Shown: positions 54,773 to 64,000 of the stretch, in pieces | How positions within the stretch are numbered: position 1 is the first letter of the stretch | Layout: every line of letters begins with the position of its first letter | NCBI GenBank assembly: GCA_036674765.1 | Contig: JARVKI010000005.1 | Coordinates: forward strand, 744,001-808,000 | Length of the DNA: 64,000 nt | Direction of reading: 5' to 3' | Source of the DNA: Seiridium cupressi | Lineage: Eukaryota > Ascomycota > Sordariomycetes > Amphisphaeriales > Sporocadaceae | Position numbers and translations under genes: made by a program | The notes under the pieces: generated by a model | What the model was told of the DNA's origin: nothing | Database searches by the model: none | Seen by the model: the letters and a program-made list of their open reading frames with translations, nothing else

Positions 54773-57365
54773 CACGACGAGGCTAAATGATAGCCGGAGG
54801 CCTAACGGTATAGGGCTGAATTCTTGAAGACGGCCATGGAACTCGAAGTGCAGCGATTGACGTCCGCGGTAGTGGCAGTATCTCAGATCAAGTCAAGGAT
54901 CATTGGTTGTTCACTTGGGAAACCGAGTTTATCGTCATACCTAGGCGCGTCTAATTACTTTACGTATGTAGTGAGACGCGTCGAAGCTTAGCGGATTCGG
55001 GGGTCGACGCTTTAGCACGTGGCTCAGCATATTAAGACAGGCGCCTATCGATAAGCCAAGCTTTCGGCAGCGGCGATGGGCTCTGATGGTGGGGTTCGAG
55101 ACGTCGAAACCGTTCGCAACCCCTGGCGAAGCTCTGGATCTGCTAGGGTAGCTCCTGTGTCTGCTGCCGAGGATGTGCCAGTTGGATGGATTCCTGATTT
55201 CTGATGATTCCGATACAAGTCAGCCCTGCCTCTTAACCATGTGTAATGTCAGGGCTCCAATCAGTGACAATTTCAGGTTTTATCGTCGCAACTTCTGGGA
55301 AGGACGGGCGCGTGAAGCCAAACCTCTCTTGGCCAGTTCCTGATGCCAGTGCCGTCGTGATTCGTCGTGGTGCCCAAAGATTTCGAGGCGACCTATGGCG
55401 GAAACCAGAAGCCGAGGAATTGGTTGCGTCGATCTTCCTCAGTATCAGTATCAGGGCCAAGGCGGTTTTGGATACACGCTGCTACCAAAGCAAAGCGTCA
55501 TCAGACGACACATGCATACAGAGCAGAAGCAAATCCCAACGACAATTCGATCATGCTATTCTCTCGCCAGATTGTATTGGGTCAGACTGCAGTCAAGTCA
55601 GCCGATTGGCTGCGTGGGTTGACAGACAGGATCTCTGAACTTATGGAGGGTGGCGACTGGTTCTCGAGACTCTCAGCGATGTTGAACTCCCCTTGGTTCT
55701 GCCCGTTGCGCTCCATAGGACTGGGAGTGCCAGCAGAATACCGACTTGATTCGTTCATTTAGCCTCAACTTGGACGAATCAATCCACACCCTGACACAGG
55801 CTAGCCAATCTCCACCAGAGCCCCGGAACCCCTGCGGTAACGAGGGTTCATGGACGTTCCATAGAATTGAGTTGTTACAATAAGTGCTTCGGATGGCGCC
55901 TGGGCGGTAGAGTGCCGTGACTGTAGGTTTAGTGAGGTATCAAGAGTGACAGGAGGCCAATTCTCCCGTGGTGACGAACTGGACTCAACCTGGGCCTGTG
56001 GTAAATGAATGCAATTTGAGATGGACTTATACACTAGAGAGCATGACTATCTGTGTTAGCCAGATGATAGATGACGACTTAGTCAAATTGAGAACAAAGC
56101 GATGCCTTGATTCTCACAAGAAAGCGACTGAAATTGAAGTCCCGGGGACCCAGGAATCTACCAACAATTGAGGCTTGTTTCAAGCAGCAATCGCTCCAAC
56201 TCGCCAGCACCCCCTCGACGGCACCTGGACGGCGTCCTGACCACATCCGGTTGGTGCTGGAGCTGGAGTTGACGTGCTGAAGTTGATACTAACGACCACT
56301 AATACAATCGCGCCATGACTGCCCGTTATCGACAGGATGGTTCGGATCTCCAAGAAACAGACTGGAACATTGTATGGGCTTGAGAGGCGGCACTATGGGG
56401 GCCTAGAAAAACTATGAAGAACACAGTCTCCTTTCAATGCTGTTTGATTCGTTCTCCAGCTTTCTTAGCCATGATCTTTATAATGGGCAAAATTAGTATC
56501 CGTAGTGATGTACTTGCACGCTAAACTTCCCACTGGATGATCCTCTTCTCTTCACGGGATCCAATGGAAGCCCACAAGGGTTCAAAGCGGTTCTCCCGCG
56601 GCGTTCATCTTGCCTTTGCCTTTTGCGTTCTGCAGACATCAGCATTTATCAATTTGTGCTGCATAAACTATAGCGTTGTCCATGGTCAACCCTTGAAAGT
56701 ATGAAGCATTGCACGAGCAAAAGCCTAGCAACGACTGGTGGGTATCTACATATCGAGACCGGACTGCATGCACCGCTGCAAGGCCAGTGCTGCTGTGTGC
56801 CCACTGTCGGATCTACACGCTGCCCAGTTTGGTAGTGGACCTCTGATGGCGTCGAGCTCTGCCAGTGGCGGGCGTCAATGTCTCTCTGTGGTCGCTGGTC
56901 TCTGATCTCTGGTCTCTACCTAGGTTCTGAGTGCTCCAGCCATCTGCTCACAGTCCCAGTTCCCAGTCGTAGTCGGAAATCCCACCCTCATCTGCAACCT
57001 CCTTGCGACTTGCGGCACCTCACCGTTCCGGCCGTGTCAAAACGTTTCTCACCCTTCATGCGCAGCACCAAGAAGCACTGAGCTCCGAGCATCTCATTGC
57101 TACCTCTTTACGTGCCCGACCGACCTGACCCTGTTCCTTCCCCCGATCATCAACAGCTTCGCAATCTAGTTGCCCAGTCGCCGCAATTGCAAAAGCCAAA
57201 CGCTATCAATTGGGAATTTGGTCCATTGCCACAGTGATCACCGCATTTCTGCGTTATCAAACCCTGAGTACCTAGCTCTATTCACCCACCCCGGCATCGT
57301 CTCTGCCAGCCGAGAACTCTACTTTCTCCTACCTGCGATTTCGACGACTTTCTCCGATCTCAACC
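54773..57365. other. 2.6-kb divergent intergenic, CENP-T/RAC1
   Basis: No supportable gene. Plus-strand frames at 55246-55762 overlap in two phases and show no domain. A 7-bp inverted repeat (GCGTCGA/TCGACGC) occurs near 54977-55010. The last several hundred bases are CT/CA rich and read as the RAC1 promoter and a long leader. Confidence 0.45.
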
Positions 57366-58350
57366 ATGGCTGCTTCAGCCGTTCAGTCGCTCAAGGTATG
57401 ACTGCATCGCAACCCCCAAGCCGTCGGCTCCAGACCGCCGAGCAAGCGCCCAAAGTCGAGACACATGCTGACATATTTTCCTCCTATAGTGTGTGGTTAC
57501 CGGTGACGGTGCTGTCGGCAAGGTTCGTTACCAACTGCCATGATCTCGTCGATTCCCGACGTACTGCACACGACCGAATCTAACACAACTACCACAGACA
57601 TGTCTCCTCATCTCATACACGACAAATGCTTTCCCCGGCGAATACATCCCTACAGTGTCAGTACCATTTTCCCATTCGACATTTATTGATCACGCCTTCT
57701 ACTGCAGCATAACTAACTTGCAGGTTGTATTACAGCTTCGATAACTACTCTGCGAGTGTAATGGTAGATGGAAAGCCCATTAGCTTGGGTCTCTGGGATA
57801 CTGCTGGTCAGGAAGATTACGACCGCCTGCGACCACTCTCTTATCCTCAAACCGACGTGTTCCTCATTTGCTTTTCCATCGTTAGCCCTCCCTCATTTGA
57901 CAACGTAAAGGCAAAGGTTCGAAATGCCCCCTTTCCCAAAAGCTATTTCGCGATGGCTAATTCATTGTTAGTGGTACCCTGAGATCGACCACCATGCGCC
58001 TAACGTGCCCATCATCTTGGTTGGTACCAAGCTGGATTTGCGAGAGGACCCTGCCACTATGGAGAGTCTGCGTTCGAAGAGAATGGAGCCAGTATCATAC
58101 GACCAAGCTCTGGTCTGTGCCAAGGAGATTCGTGCTGTCAAATATCTCGAGTGTTCTGCCTTGACACAACGGAACTTGAAGAGCGTCTTCGATGAGGCTA
58201 TCCGGTACGTTCCATGTCTCGTCCTAGTAGCATTATATGCGTTCACTACGGTCCCCTCATGTGCATGCGAGCTGACCTCTGCCCAGTGCCGTGTTGAACC
58301 CCAGACCGCAGCCCACGAAACAAAAGAAGTCCAAGTGCACCATCCTATAG
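57366..58350 (+). CDS. RAC1: Rac family small GTPase
   Basis: Six exons, 57366-57395, 57490-57522, 57598-57656, 57736-57916, 57972-58204 and 58287-58350, give 199 residues. Rac controls actin, polarised growth and NADPH oxidase in filamentous fungi. The P-loop is GDGAVGKT (about residues 15-22). The effector region spans exon 3/4 (YIPTVFDNYSA). [29 protein letters not shown] and CSALTQ are the guanine-binding motifs. It ends KKSKCTIL, a CAAX box for geranylgeranylation with a basic patch. Rac is favoured over Cdc42 by [35 protein letters not shown] together with the N-terminal extension [10 protein letters not shown]. The fourth exon acceptor (57735) was chosen over an upstream CAG to keep TVFDNY. 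All introns are 55-94 nt. Confidence 0.97.
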
Positions 58351-59332
58351 ACGAGCAAAAGCAATTAAGCCCACAGACCGAAGCGACAATGAGTTCGCTT
58401 GGAATAATATCTTGGTCCCAAACATAGGGATCAAGTTCAAGAACAATTTTTGTCCGATGCAACGGCGTTCAAGGTGGACACAACGGAAAGACGGCTATTC
58501 CTCCGAACGAGGGAATGAAACGACGTGCTTCTTGTTATCCACGTCCCCTCATTTCCCAGGAACTTACCTTCCAATCCTACATACCCCATGGCCTTTGAAA
58601 TTATTGGACGACATCTCGAGCTTGGACTGGCGTGGAAATTTCTCGAGAAACCGGGAGTACCTGCTTCAACACGTCTGGGTACCTCAGGTGTTTTGGGGCA
58701 TGGATCCCTTTTGAAGCTCTCTTCTACCTTTTGTATGTGCAATTTTGGTTCTAGACCAATTTGCCCTGCCGATAGGAAGATGAGACTTGACTGCAAGATT
58801 TCAAACTGCGATTATAATGCTGTTATTAGGTTTGCAGTATGTCGGTCCAAAGGATAGTCGAAGGTCATTCATTTCCATCTCACCCAGTTCTGTAGATAGC
58901 ACATGAGTCAAAGCAAGAGAGCATGTTGAAACCACAGACTGTACTTATTGCGTAAATCAATCGCCAAACATGGTGTCGTTTTAATCAGGGCCTATCGTAT
59001 TTCTCTTCCCGCCGCGTTTCTCACCAGTTTATCCCAAAGATGCATTGCGGCACAACGTTGGCCGATAAACTCCATATCATGTAGATGTTTTGTCTCATGC
59101 CATCAGCATCATACAGTCATGAAAGACAGCGCGCGCATGGATGCTCTTGTCGAGTTCCTGATCACTGTCTCCGGCAATCATTACATTTTGCACATGCAGA
59201 AGAAGTGACACAAGGATCTCATGCCACCATGGACGCGAGTAAAGGGACTCTCGCAATGTAAGCAAACGATTTTCAGCCGTTTTCAGCACTGCCATGTAGC
59301 TTGTGCCAGTGACCATACCGAGGGGTATCAAA
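58351..59332. other. Convergent 3' intergenic, RAC1/NOP6
   Basis: About 980 bases. Overlapping frames on both strands near 58437-58860 lack domains. No gene is supported. Confidence 0.5.
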
Positions 59333-60256
59333 TTATCTATGGCCAGGAACACGCCCTCTTCTGCTGGGATGTATACCATCGGCGCCGCTCTTCTTCTGGC
59401 CCTCCTTGGCCAGTCGCTCCTGCTCCTTCTTAATTCGCTGCTTCTCCTCCTCCACAGCCCTTCTCTCACGCTCGCCGTCGAGTTTTTCGTTCTTGGCCTT
59501 AATCTTCTCCTTGCGCCCCTCCGTATTACCACCACCGCCCGCTGTCAGCTCTACATTGATCTTGCGCTCCTCCGTCTTGGGACGGCCCCTGTGATCCCGG
59601 CCCTGGCATGTGAGCGTCGAGTGGTGCATCGTCTTGAGGCATGTCTTCATGTGGTCAAAGCCCGCGAATTCCAAGAAAGCAACCCCCCGTGACTTGTTTG
59701 GGTTGGCCTTCTCGTGGAGTAGACGCACAGCTATGGGTTGCACGGCGGAGAAGTGTTTCTCGATGTCGGCTGTAGTCGCGGTGTAGGGAAGGTTGCCCAC
59801 AAAGACTATGAAGCGGTTCTTCTTGGGTTTGCCGGTAGCCTCCTCGTTGCTGCCTTGGTCGGCTTTCTCTTCTGTGACTGCAGCCGGCTTCTCCTCGTCC
59901 CCGTCCTTGGCGGCCTTCTTGCTCTTCTTGCGCTTCTTCTTGGGCTTATCGCCTGCGGCCTCGGCCCCAGTGTTAGCAGGTGTTGCAGCTCCGGTCGCGT
60001 CGTCTTCTTTGGCTTCGCCCTGCTTGCTGTCCTCGTACTCAGTCATGGCCATATCCACGATATCCTCCTCCACTTCTGGTTCGGGACGCTTTCTGAACTT
60101 CTTGTCTTTTTTGTCCTTCTTGTCTTTCTTCTCCTTCTTCGACCGCTTCGCATCGGGCTCCCCCTCACTCAATCGTTGTCTCTTCTTGGACCCTGACAGA
60201 TCACCATTGGCGGCCATGGTAGTGGGGTTGTCGTCTTCTGACTTGCGCTTGCCCAT
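59333..60256 (-). CDS. NOP6: Nop6-like nucleolar RRM protein
   Basis: Single exon of 307 residues, starting at the ATG (MGKRKSEDD) at 60256; the frame extends further up only to a TTG. The N-terminal half is very basic with Lys-rich repeats (KKEKKDKKDKKDKKFRKR, KPKKKRKKSKK) alternating with acidic segments, a nucleolar-localisation pattern. The single RRM lies at about 148-230 with RNP2 FIVFVGNLPY and RNP1 RGVAFLEF. A coiled Lys/Glu helix follows (ERERRAVEEEKQRIKKEQERL). Nop6 acts in early 40S subunit maturation in yeast. The end, SRRGRVPGHR, is basic. Confidence 0.93.
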   Translation of the reverse strand: MGKRKSEDDNPTTMAANGDLSGSKKRQRLSEGEPDAKRSKKEKKDKKDKKDKKFRKRPEPEVEEDIVDMAMTEYEDSKQGEAKEDDATGAATPANTGAEAAGDKPKKKRKKSKKAAKDGDEEKPAAVTEEKADQGSNEEATGKPKKNRFIVFVGNLPYTATTADIEKHFSAVQPIAVRLLHEKANPNKSRGVAFLEFAGFDHMKTCLKTMHHSTLTCQGRDHRGRPKTEERKINVELTAGGGGNTEGRKEKIKAKNEKLDGERERRAVEEEKQRIKKEQERLAKEGQKKSGADGIHPSRRGRVPGHR

Positions 60257-61922
60257 TGTGATGTTGACGATGAAGAACAAAGCGGCAGCTTGGAGTACAA
60301 CGATGTGGAAATAGTAGATTATCTTTTGCCAACAGGGGATTCGGCGAATTTAGGACGACTTCACTTGAGCGGCAAGTGAGGCAGAAAATAATGGGACGAA
60401 GGTGTTGCAAGTCAGTGATGCTTAAAGAAAATTTTAGTGGGGTCAATTTAGATGCTTAAATGCATAGTTTGTGCAGGCATGAACTTCGACTTAGCTGCAT
60501 CATGTCTCCTTTGGGAGACCACTGGCATAATATGATGGTGAGCCCACGTGTTGCTTGTCGTCACATCTCCATGATTCGCGGTCCACTAAACATCTGACGT
60601 TTTGAAGCAACTAGTTAAGATACCCGCAAAGATGTTCCATTCCCTATCCTGTGACGGGGTTGACGGCATATCTCTGTGAGGTATCCTGCCGTGACGCCGG
60701 CAATAAATGTTGGACAGTCGATCTTTGGATCTTTGCCATTCGGCATGACGGGTGAGACAAAGCCCAACACTTGCCAGGGGCCTTCATTCGCTGGTTGACT
60801 GCGGCGTATGGTCAGTGTACTGCCAGTTGGGTAGTGGACATAGTTCTTCAAAACTTGATCAGAATCTGAGAAGAATAACTCCATGTCATGGTCAATAAAT
60901 GGTCATACTTTTCTATCCGGCAATTTTCAAGAGCATGAGTACCAGGATCTTGAACATTGGCATCTTGCACACCTCATCCAGCTCGGAGCGAATGGCTTTC
61001 GTTTACTAAGCATATCTCTAAATCCCGTCCTGTCTGGTCAAAGCAAATTCAGCAGGCTATCATTATTGGTGACCCATTTGAATCATACTAACGAAATTGC
61101 AGGCCATTGTCCATACGATCCCTGCCTTGTAGCTGCATGTATTTTCTTAGATGGTATAGAACCCTGGCCGGTCTTTATGTACAGGTGCAACACTCCCTCG
61201 GACATAAAAACCCGGCGTGTTGGTTTGGTTCTTCGAAATGCGCGGCTAATGCTACATGAATTCGCAGAACCGGGTCCTGCCATGTTTCCTTCTTCCCCTG
61301 GTAGCAGCCACAATCTATATAAGCCACTTTGTTCTCGGGATGGTTATCGTTTAACGATCGACAGGCCTCAAGTTTCAAGTGTGGTGTGGCACATGAAATA
61401 TTCGGCATCCGTCGCCCGAGCGGCCAGGACAGTCACGGAGCACACCTTGATGGGATCTTCACAAGATCATATGCAGTGTCGATACGCAAAATGAGCCCCA
61501 TTACGGATAAATAAACTTATGCAGAAAGGCAGCTGCTAGGTTTTCCTTTCCGCAGAGTTCGGTCTGCATGCAAAGTATACATGGAATGAACCCTCAAAGT
61601 TACGTGCTCGCCGTAAGCAGCCACAGAAATCCTCCATCAATAGTAGCCATATGGGAATACCATCATCTGACGTGTAACTATTGCTCCGATCCGTCTTGGA
61701 AAAAGAATTGATGCTGGGATTCGGTCTCAAACAACCTGCCGCTTACCGCCCACGCCCCTCGATGGTCTGCCACAATCAAGGATTGCATCCACCCCCCCTG
61801 AACCAGAGATCGATAAAGGGACCAAAGACGACAACATTCCGCCGGGGCCCTGTCAACGGTATTTCATTTTCTTATGGCCGTTTGCGTGCTGGTTAGGTGA
61901 TCGCCTGGTTGTCGTTTCAGGG
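60257..61922. other. 1.7-kb intergenic, two doubtful frames
   Basis: Holds a minus-strand frame 60884-60615 (89 codons) and a plus-strand frame 60883-61494 (203 codons) whose ATGs overlap base for base in the palindrome-like CCATGTCATGG. The minus frame reads like real protein (HYPTGSTLTIRRSQ, GPWQVLGFVSPVMPNG) and could be a last exon of a decayed gene. Neither has a recognised domain or good splice partners. I do not call them as genes. Confidence 0.35.
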
Positions 61923-62603
61923 ATGCCCGTACATCCACCCCTACATCTACACCCATCAAATTACGTGCCAGCAGCTGTCTTTTCCTTCGGGGAACTTCCT
62001 GCGGAGCTCCGACAGATGATCTGGGATGAAGCTTTAGAGCAAGAACTAACAGCACGGGTCGTCCCGCTAGTCGGTTACGAAGCCCTCGAGGTTGAGATGA
62101 GAAGGCTCACAGAAACGAAAGGCGAACCACGGAAACCCTGGGCAGTTTTACCCATCCCGATTCTCTGTTCACCCTTCCTCTCTGTCAACCTTGAAAGCCG
62201 TACTCGAGCCACGAAGTTCTACGCGAACAGGATCACGATCGCGGAGCAGCCACGACTATCCCCAGAAGGTGCCACGACAAAACACACTGGTGTCGTATAC
62301 CTCCACCCCAGCAGAGAGCTATATGCCATGGATGTACCGTGGTACCAGGGCACCTGGCGGCCGGAGATGCTTGTCAACCTGTTGGCGTTCGTCAGCGGCC
62401 GCAAGGTGGAGGACATCCCAGAGGCGAGCTACCATACTGCTTGGAGCTACGGCTCCGATCGGCTTGAAGCAACCTATGGGGTGGATCACACGGCGGAAAG
62501 CATCCCATCTGGTCGCAATTTCTACCTGTGCCATAAGGGAACCCAGACCAAGCTCTACTGTATCGGCAACGAACGATACCCGCCTTCGAAGCCTCACACC
62601 TAG
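61923..62603 (+). CDS. 2EXR-domain protein
   Basis: Single exon of 226 residues. The 2EXR motif opens at about residue 20: FSFGELPAELRQMIWDEALEQELTAR, the F-x-LP-x-E-x-R-x-x-IW pattern of this large fungal family, which resembles a degenerate F-box. CSPFLSVNLESRTRATKFY is the second conserved block (the VN.ESR segment). The C-terminal half (HTGVVYLHPSRELYAMD onward) is less conserved. Function is unknown; such genes are numerous and variable in Pezizomycotina. The ATG follows a TTTCAG, so an upstream non-coding or short coding exon cannot be excluded. Confidence 0.82.
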   Translation: MPVHPPLHLHPSNYVPAAVFSFGELPAELRQMIWDEALEQELTARVVPLVGYEALEVEMRRLTETKGEPRKPWAVLPIPILCSPFLSVNLESRTRATKFYANRITIAEQPRLSPEGATTKHTGVVYLHPSRELYAMDVPWYQGTWRPEMLVNLLAFVSGRKVEDIPEASYHTAWSYGSDRLEATYGVDHTAESIPSGRNFYLCHKGTQTKLYCIGNERYPPSKPHT

Positions 62604-63350
62604 GCCACTACAAGTTAGCCGTCGTGTAGTGATTGGTGTCATCTGGATGCATTGTCAGATGCTTACCTTGTCTGCCTTACTGCTGTGTAGCCAACCCAGA
62701 TATTGGTTATCAATTCGTACGAAGTATTTGTTTTTTATATGGCCCATTTGACGGCCGGGGAACAGCGCTCGATATGTTATCGGTGTGGAAGGGGCTTGCA
62801 CAGCGACGGGAGTAGCAAGAAAAAATTGGACGGAGGTTAAAGCGTGAAACCTTGGGTGCCATATAATGCGTATAGCTGTCCCACAATATTGTGCTTATTG
62901 GAAATCAACCATTTGTGTGCAACGTGAAACAATTTGAAGTGACACGAATGACTGCCAACCGGATCGGGCATTATGCATGGAACTCTGTCTCATATCGCAA
63001 TACTCGTTTCTTCTTCAAGGGCAGCACTTTGCGTCCCACGCAGGAGTCAACATAGGCGGTTGAGCCCGCGGATGCGTTATCCGAGCCAACGACGAATCAC
63101 AAAGTGCCGAAGGATATTTGGGGCCAAAGCCGTACTGATGATATCTATGCTCTAGGGCAGTAAGCTTTTTTTATTTTTTGTTTTTTTCTTCCCGAATTTT
63201 CGAGCTATTTCTCGGCAGAATCGAAATGGCGTTGAGTCTATACCAAATCCCGGGGATGACGAAGCTTGGCGTTAGAGCCGACTTTGGGGTCGACCAGTGG
63301 CGATTCCAAGGGAAGATGCGAGCCTGCACCTTTGTGCAAGGCATCAGACT
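62604..63350. other. Intergenic before HET gene
   Basis: About 750 bases. No gene is supported. A T-rich tract near 63166-63189 lies in the probable promoter of the HET gene. A plus frame at 63178-63429 is in another phase and is not supported. Confidence 0.45.
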
Positions 63351-64000
63351 ATGGATCACCAGAAATCCGACTTCTGTCGCTGGCCCAGAGACAAGGTACC
63401 GCCTGCTGACACGCATTTCGGCGTCCTGACCGAGGCGCTCGACCGAAGCGAATACTGCGTTTTTTGTAGGTTGATTGCCAACTTGGTGTCGCACACCGGT
63501 TATGCGGACAATGCAGAAGTCCTAGGTTGTTGGATCGTCGATGGAGTGATGAATGGGAGCGACAGGATCTCCTCGAGGCTGAGGATCTTGCCGGAAATGA
63601 TAGCACCCGAGGATGCATTCGCGCCCTTCGATGTTGTTCCATTGAGTGAATGCAGACCCGACCCTGAACTAATCTCCGGCAGGAAAGCCAAAGTTGGTCA
63701 GATTGATTTGGGTCTTGTGAAATCATGGGTTCGCAGTTGTGATCACTCTCATGGCCCGAAGTGTACTGGTGGCACACCACCGAGTTCTGGCCTGCCGGAG
63801 CATTTCAGTCCCTTTATCAGACTCCTGGACCTGGACGAGGATGTATGGGGGAGGAAAGAAGTATTTAAGACTCTCGGCAACAACATAGAAAAGTTGAAAG
63901 ACTCCGGTGGGTTGTCAACATACCAGGCTCGCTTTCCAAACTGTATAAAGGATGCCATTACACTCACAAAGGTCTTGGGGTGCCGTTTTCTGTGGATCGT
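63351..64000 (+). CDS. HET-domain protein (3' partial)
   Basis: Open frame from ATG 63351 (MDHQKSDFCRW) to the window end, 216 codons without stop. The N-terminus has the Cys-rich start of many HET proteins (EYCVFCRLI). Then comes the family lead-in: IDLGLVKSWVRSCDHSHGPKC, RLLDLDE, TYQARFPNCIKDAITLTKVLGCRFLWI. The last segment is the first block of the heterokaryon-incompatibility domain, which normally goes on to VDSLCI just past the window edge. HET proteins trigger cell death on non-self recognition or act in related immunity-like responses. The polarity and motif order are right. The rest of the gene is needed to judge whether it is intact. Confidence 0.82.
   Translation, partial: MDHQKSDFCRWPRDKVPPADTHFGVLTEALDRSEYCVFCRLIANLVSHTGYADNAEVLGCWIVDGVMNGSDRISSRLRILPEMIAPEDAFAPFDVVPLSECRPDPELISGRKAKVGQIDLGLVKSWVRSCDHSHGPKCTGGTPPSSGLPEHFSPFIRLLDLDEDVWGRKEVFKTLGNNIEKLKDSGGLSTYQARFPNCIKDAITLTKVLGCRFLWI

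Noticed and set aside
55246..55762. Two plus-strand frames of about 130 codons
   Set aside because: They overlap in different phases, show no domain, and lie in the long CENP-T/RAC1 promoter region.
1..64000. Secondary-metabolite cluster, CRISPR array, phage or plasmid functions
   Set aside because: No PKS, NRPS or terpene genes, no spaced repeats, and all genes are eukaryotic with spliceosomal introns.

Overview
This window is nuclear DNA of a filamentous ascomycete (Pezizomycotina, probably Sordariomycetes or Leotiomycetes; the class is inferred from gene style, not proven). Genes are spaced at roughly one per 2 kb. Introns are short (about 50-150 nt), with GTAAGT-like donors, CTAAC/CTGAC branch sites and YAG acceptors. 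The gene set is fungal: D-lactate cytochrome c reductase, CFEM, HET, 2EXR, Aim11, Rax1, an RNA-dependent RNA polymerase and Shy1/SURF1. I support 28 loci. Two are cut by the window ends: the NUDIX gene at the left and the HET gene at the right. One is a pseudogene. Exon boundaries were worked out by hand from splice signals, reading frame and family alignment from memory.

Layout. 1-7 kb: NUDIX hydrolase (partial), a DUF7704 membrane protein, a double-Myb telobox protein (Tay1/Teb1 type) and ribosomal protein eS4. 7-10.3 kb: a long stretch with no supportable gene. 10.3-24.2 kb: DLD1, a 4-kb intronless SAD-1/Rdp1-like RdRP, NAC-beta (EGD1), the tRNA adenosine deaminase TAD1, ribosomal protein eL24 and a Prx5-type peroxiredoxin whose middle does not splice cleanly. 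25-34 kb: a DUF1348 protein, the RGS/transmembrane protein Rax1, an AT-rich island with a poly-T run, and pantothenate kinase. 34.8-45.8 kb, a more lineage-specific stretch: two unrecognised minus-strand genes, AIM11, a 153-bp TIR element of Tc1/mariner type, a 2OG-Fe(II) oxygenase, a Ser/Lys/His-rich orphan and a short-chain dehydrogenase pseudogene with a TGG-to-TAG type stop. 46-60 kb, housekeeping: CMS1 and aspartyl-tRNA synthetase (divergent), a CFEM protein with a GC-AG intron, SHY1, CENP-T, RAC1 and NOP6. 60-64 kb: 2EXR and HET family genes.

Themes. Several genes serve translation and ribosome assembly (eS4, eL24, NAC-beta, TAD1, DPS1, CMS1, NOP6), and three are mitochondrial (DLD1, SHY1, AIM11). 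There is no operon and no biosynthetic cluster. The features most worth a second look are the TIR element, the two damaged or odd genes (SDR, peroxiredoxin), the GC-AG intron and the AT-rich island. Together they suggest old repeat-induced-mutation pressure around 30-45 kb. I found no wholly new multi-gene system.
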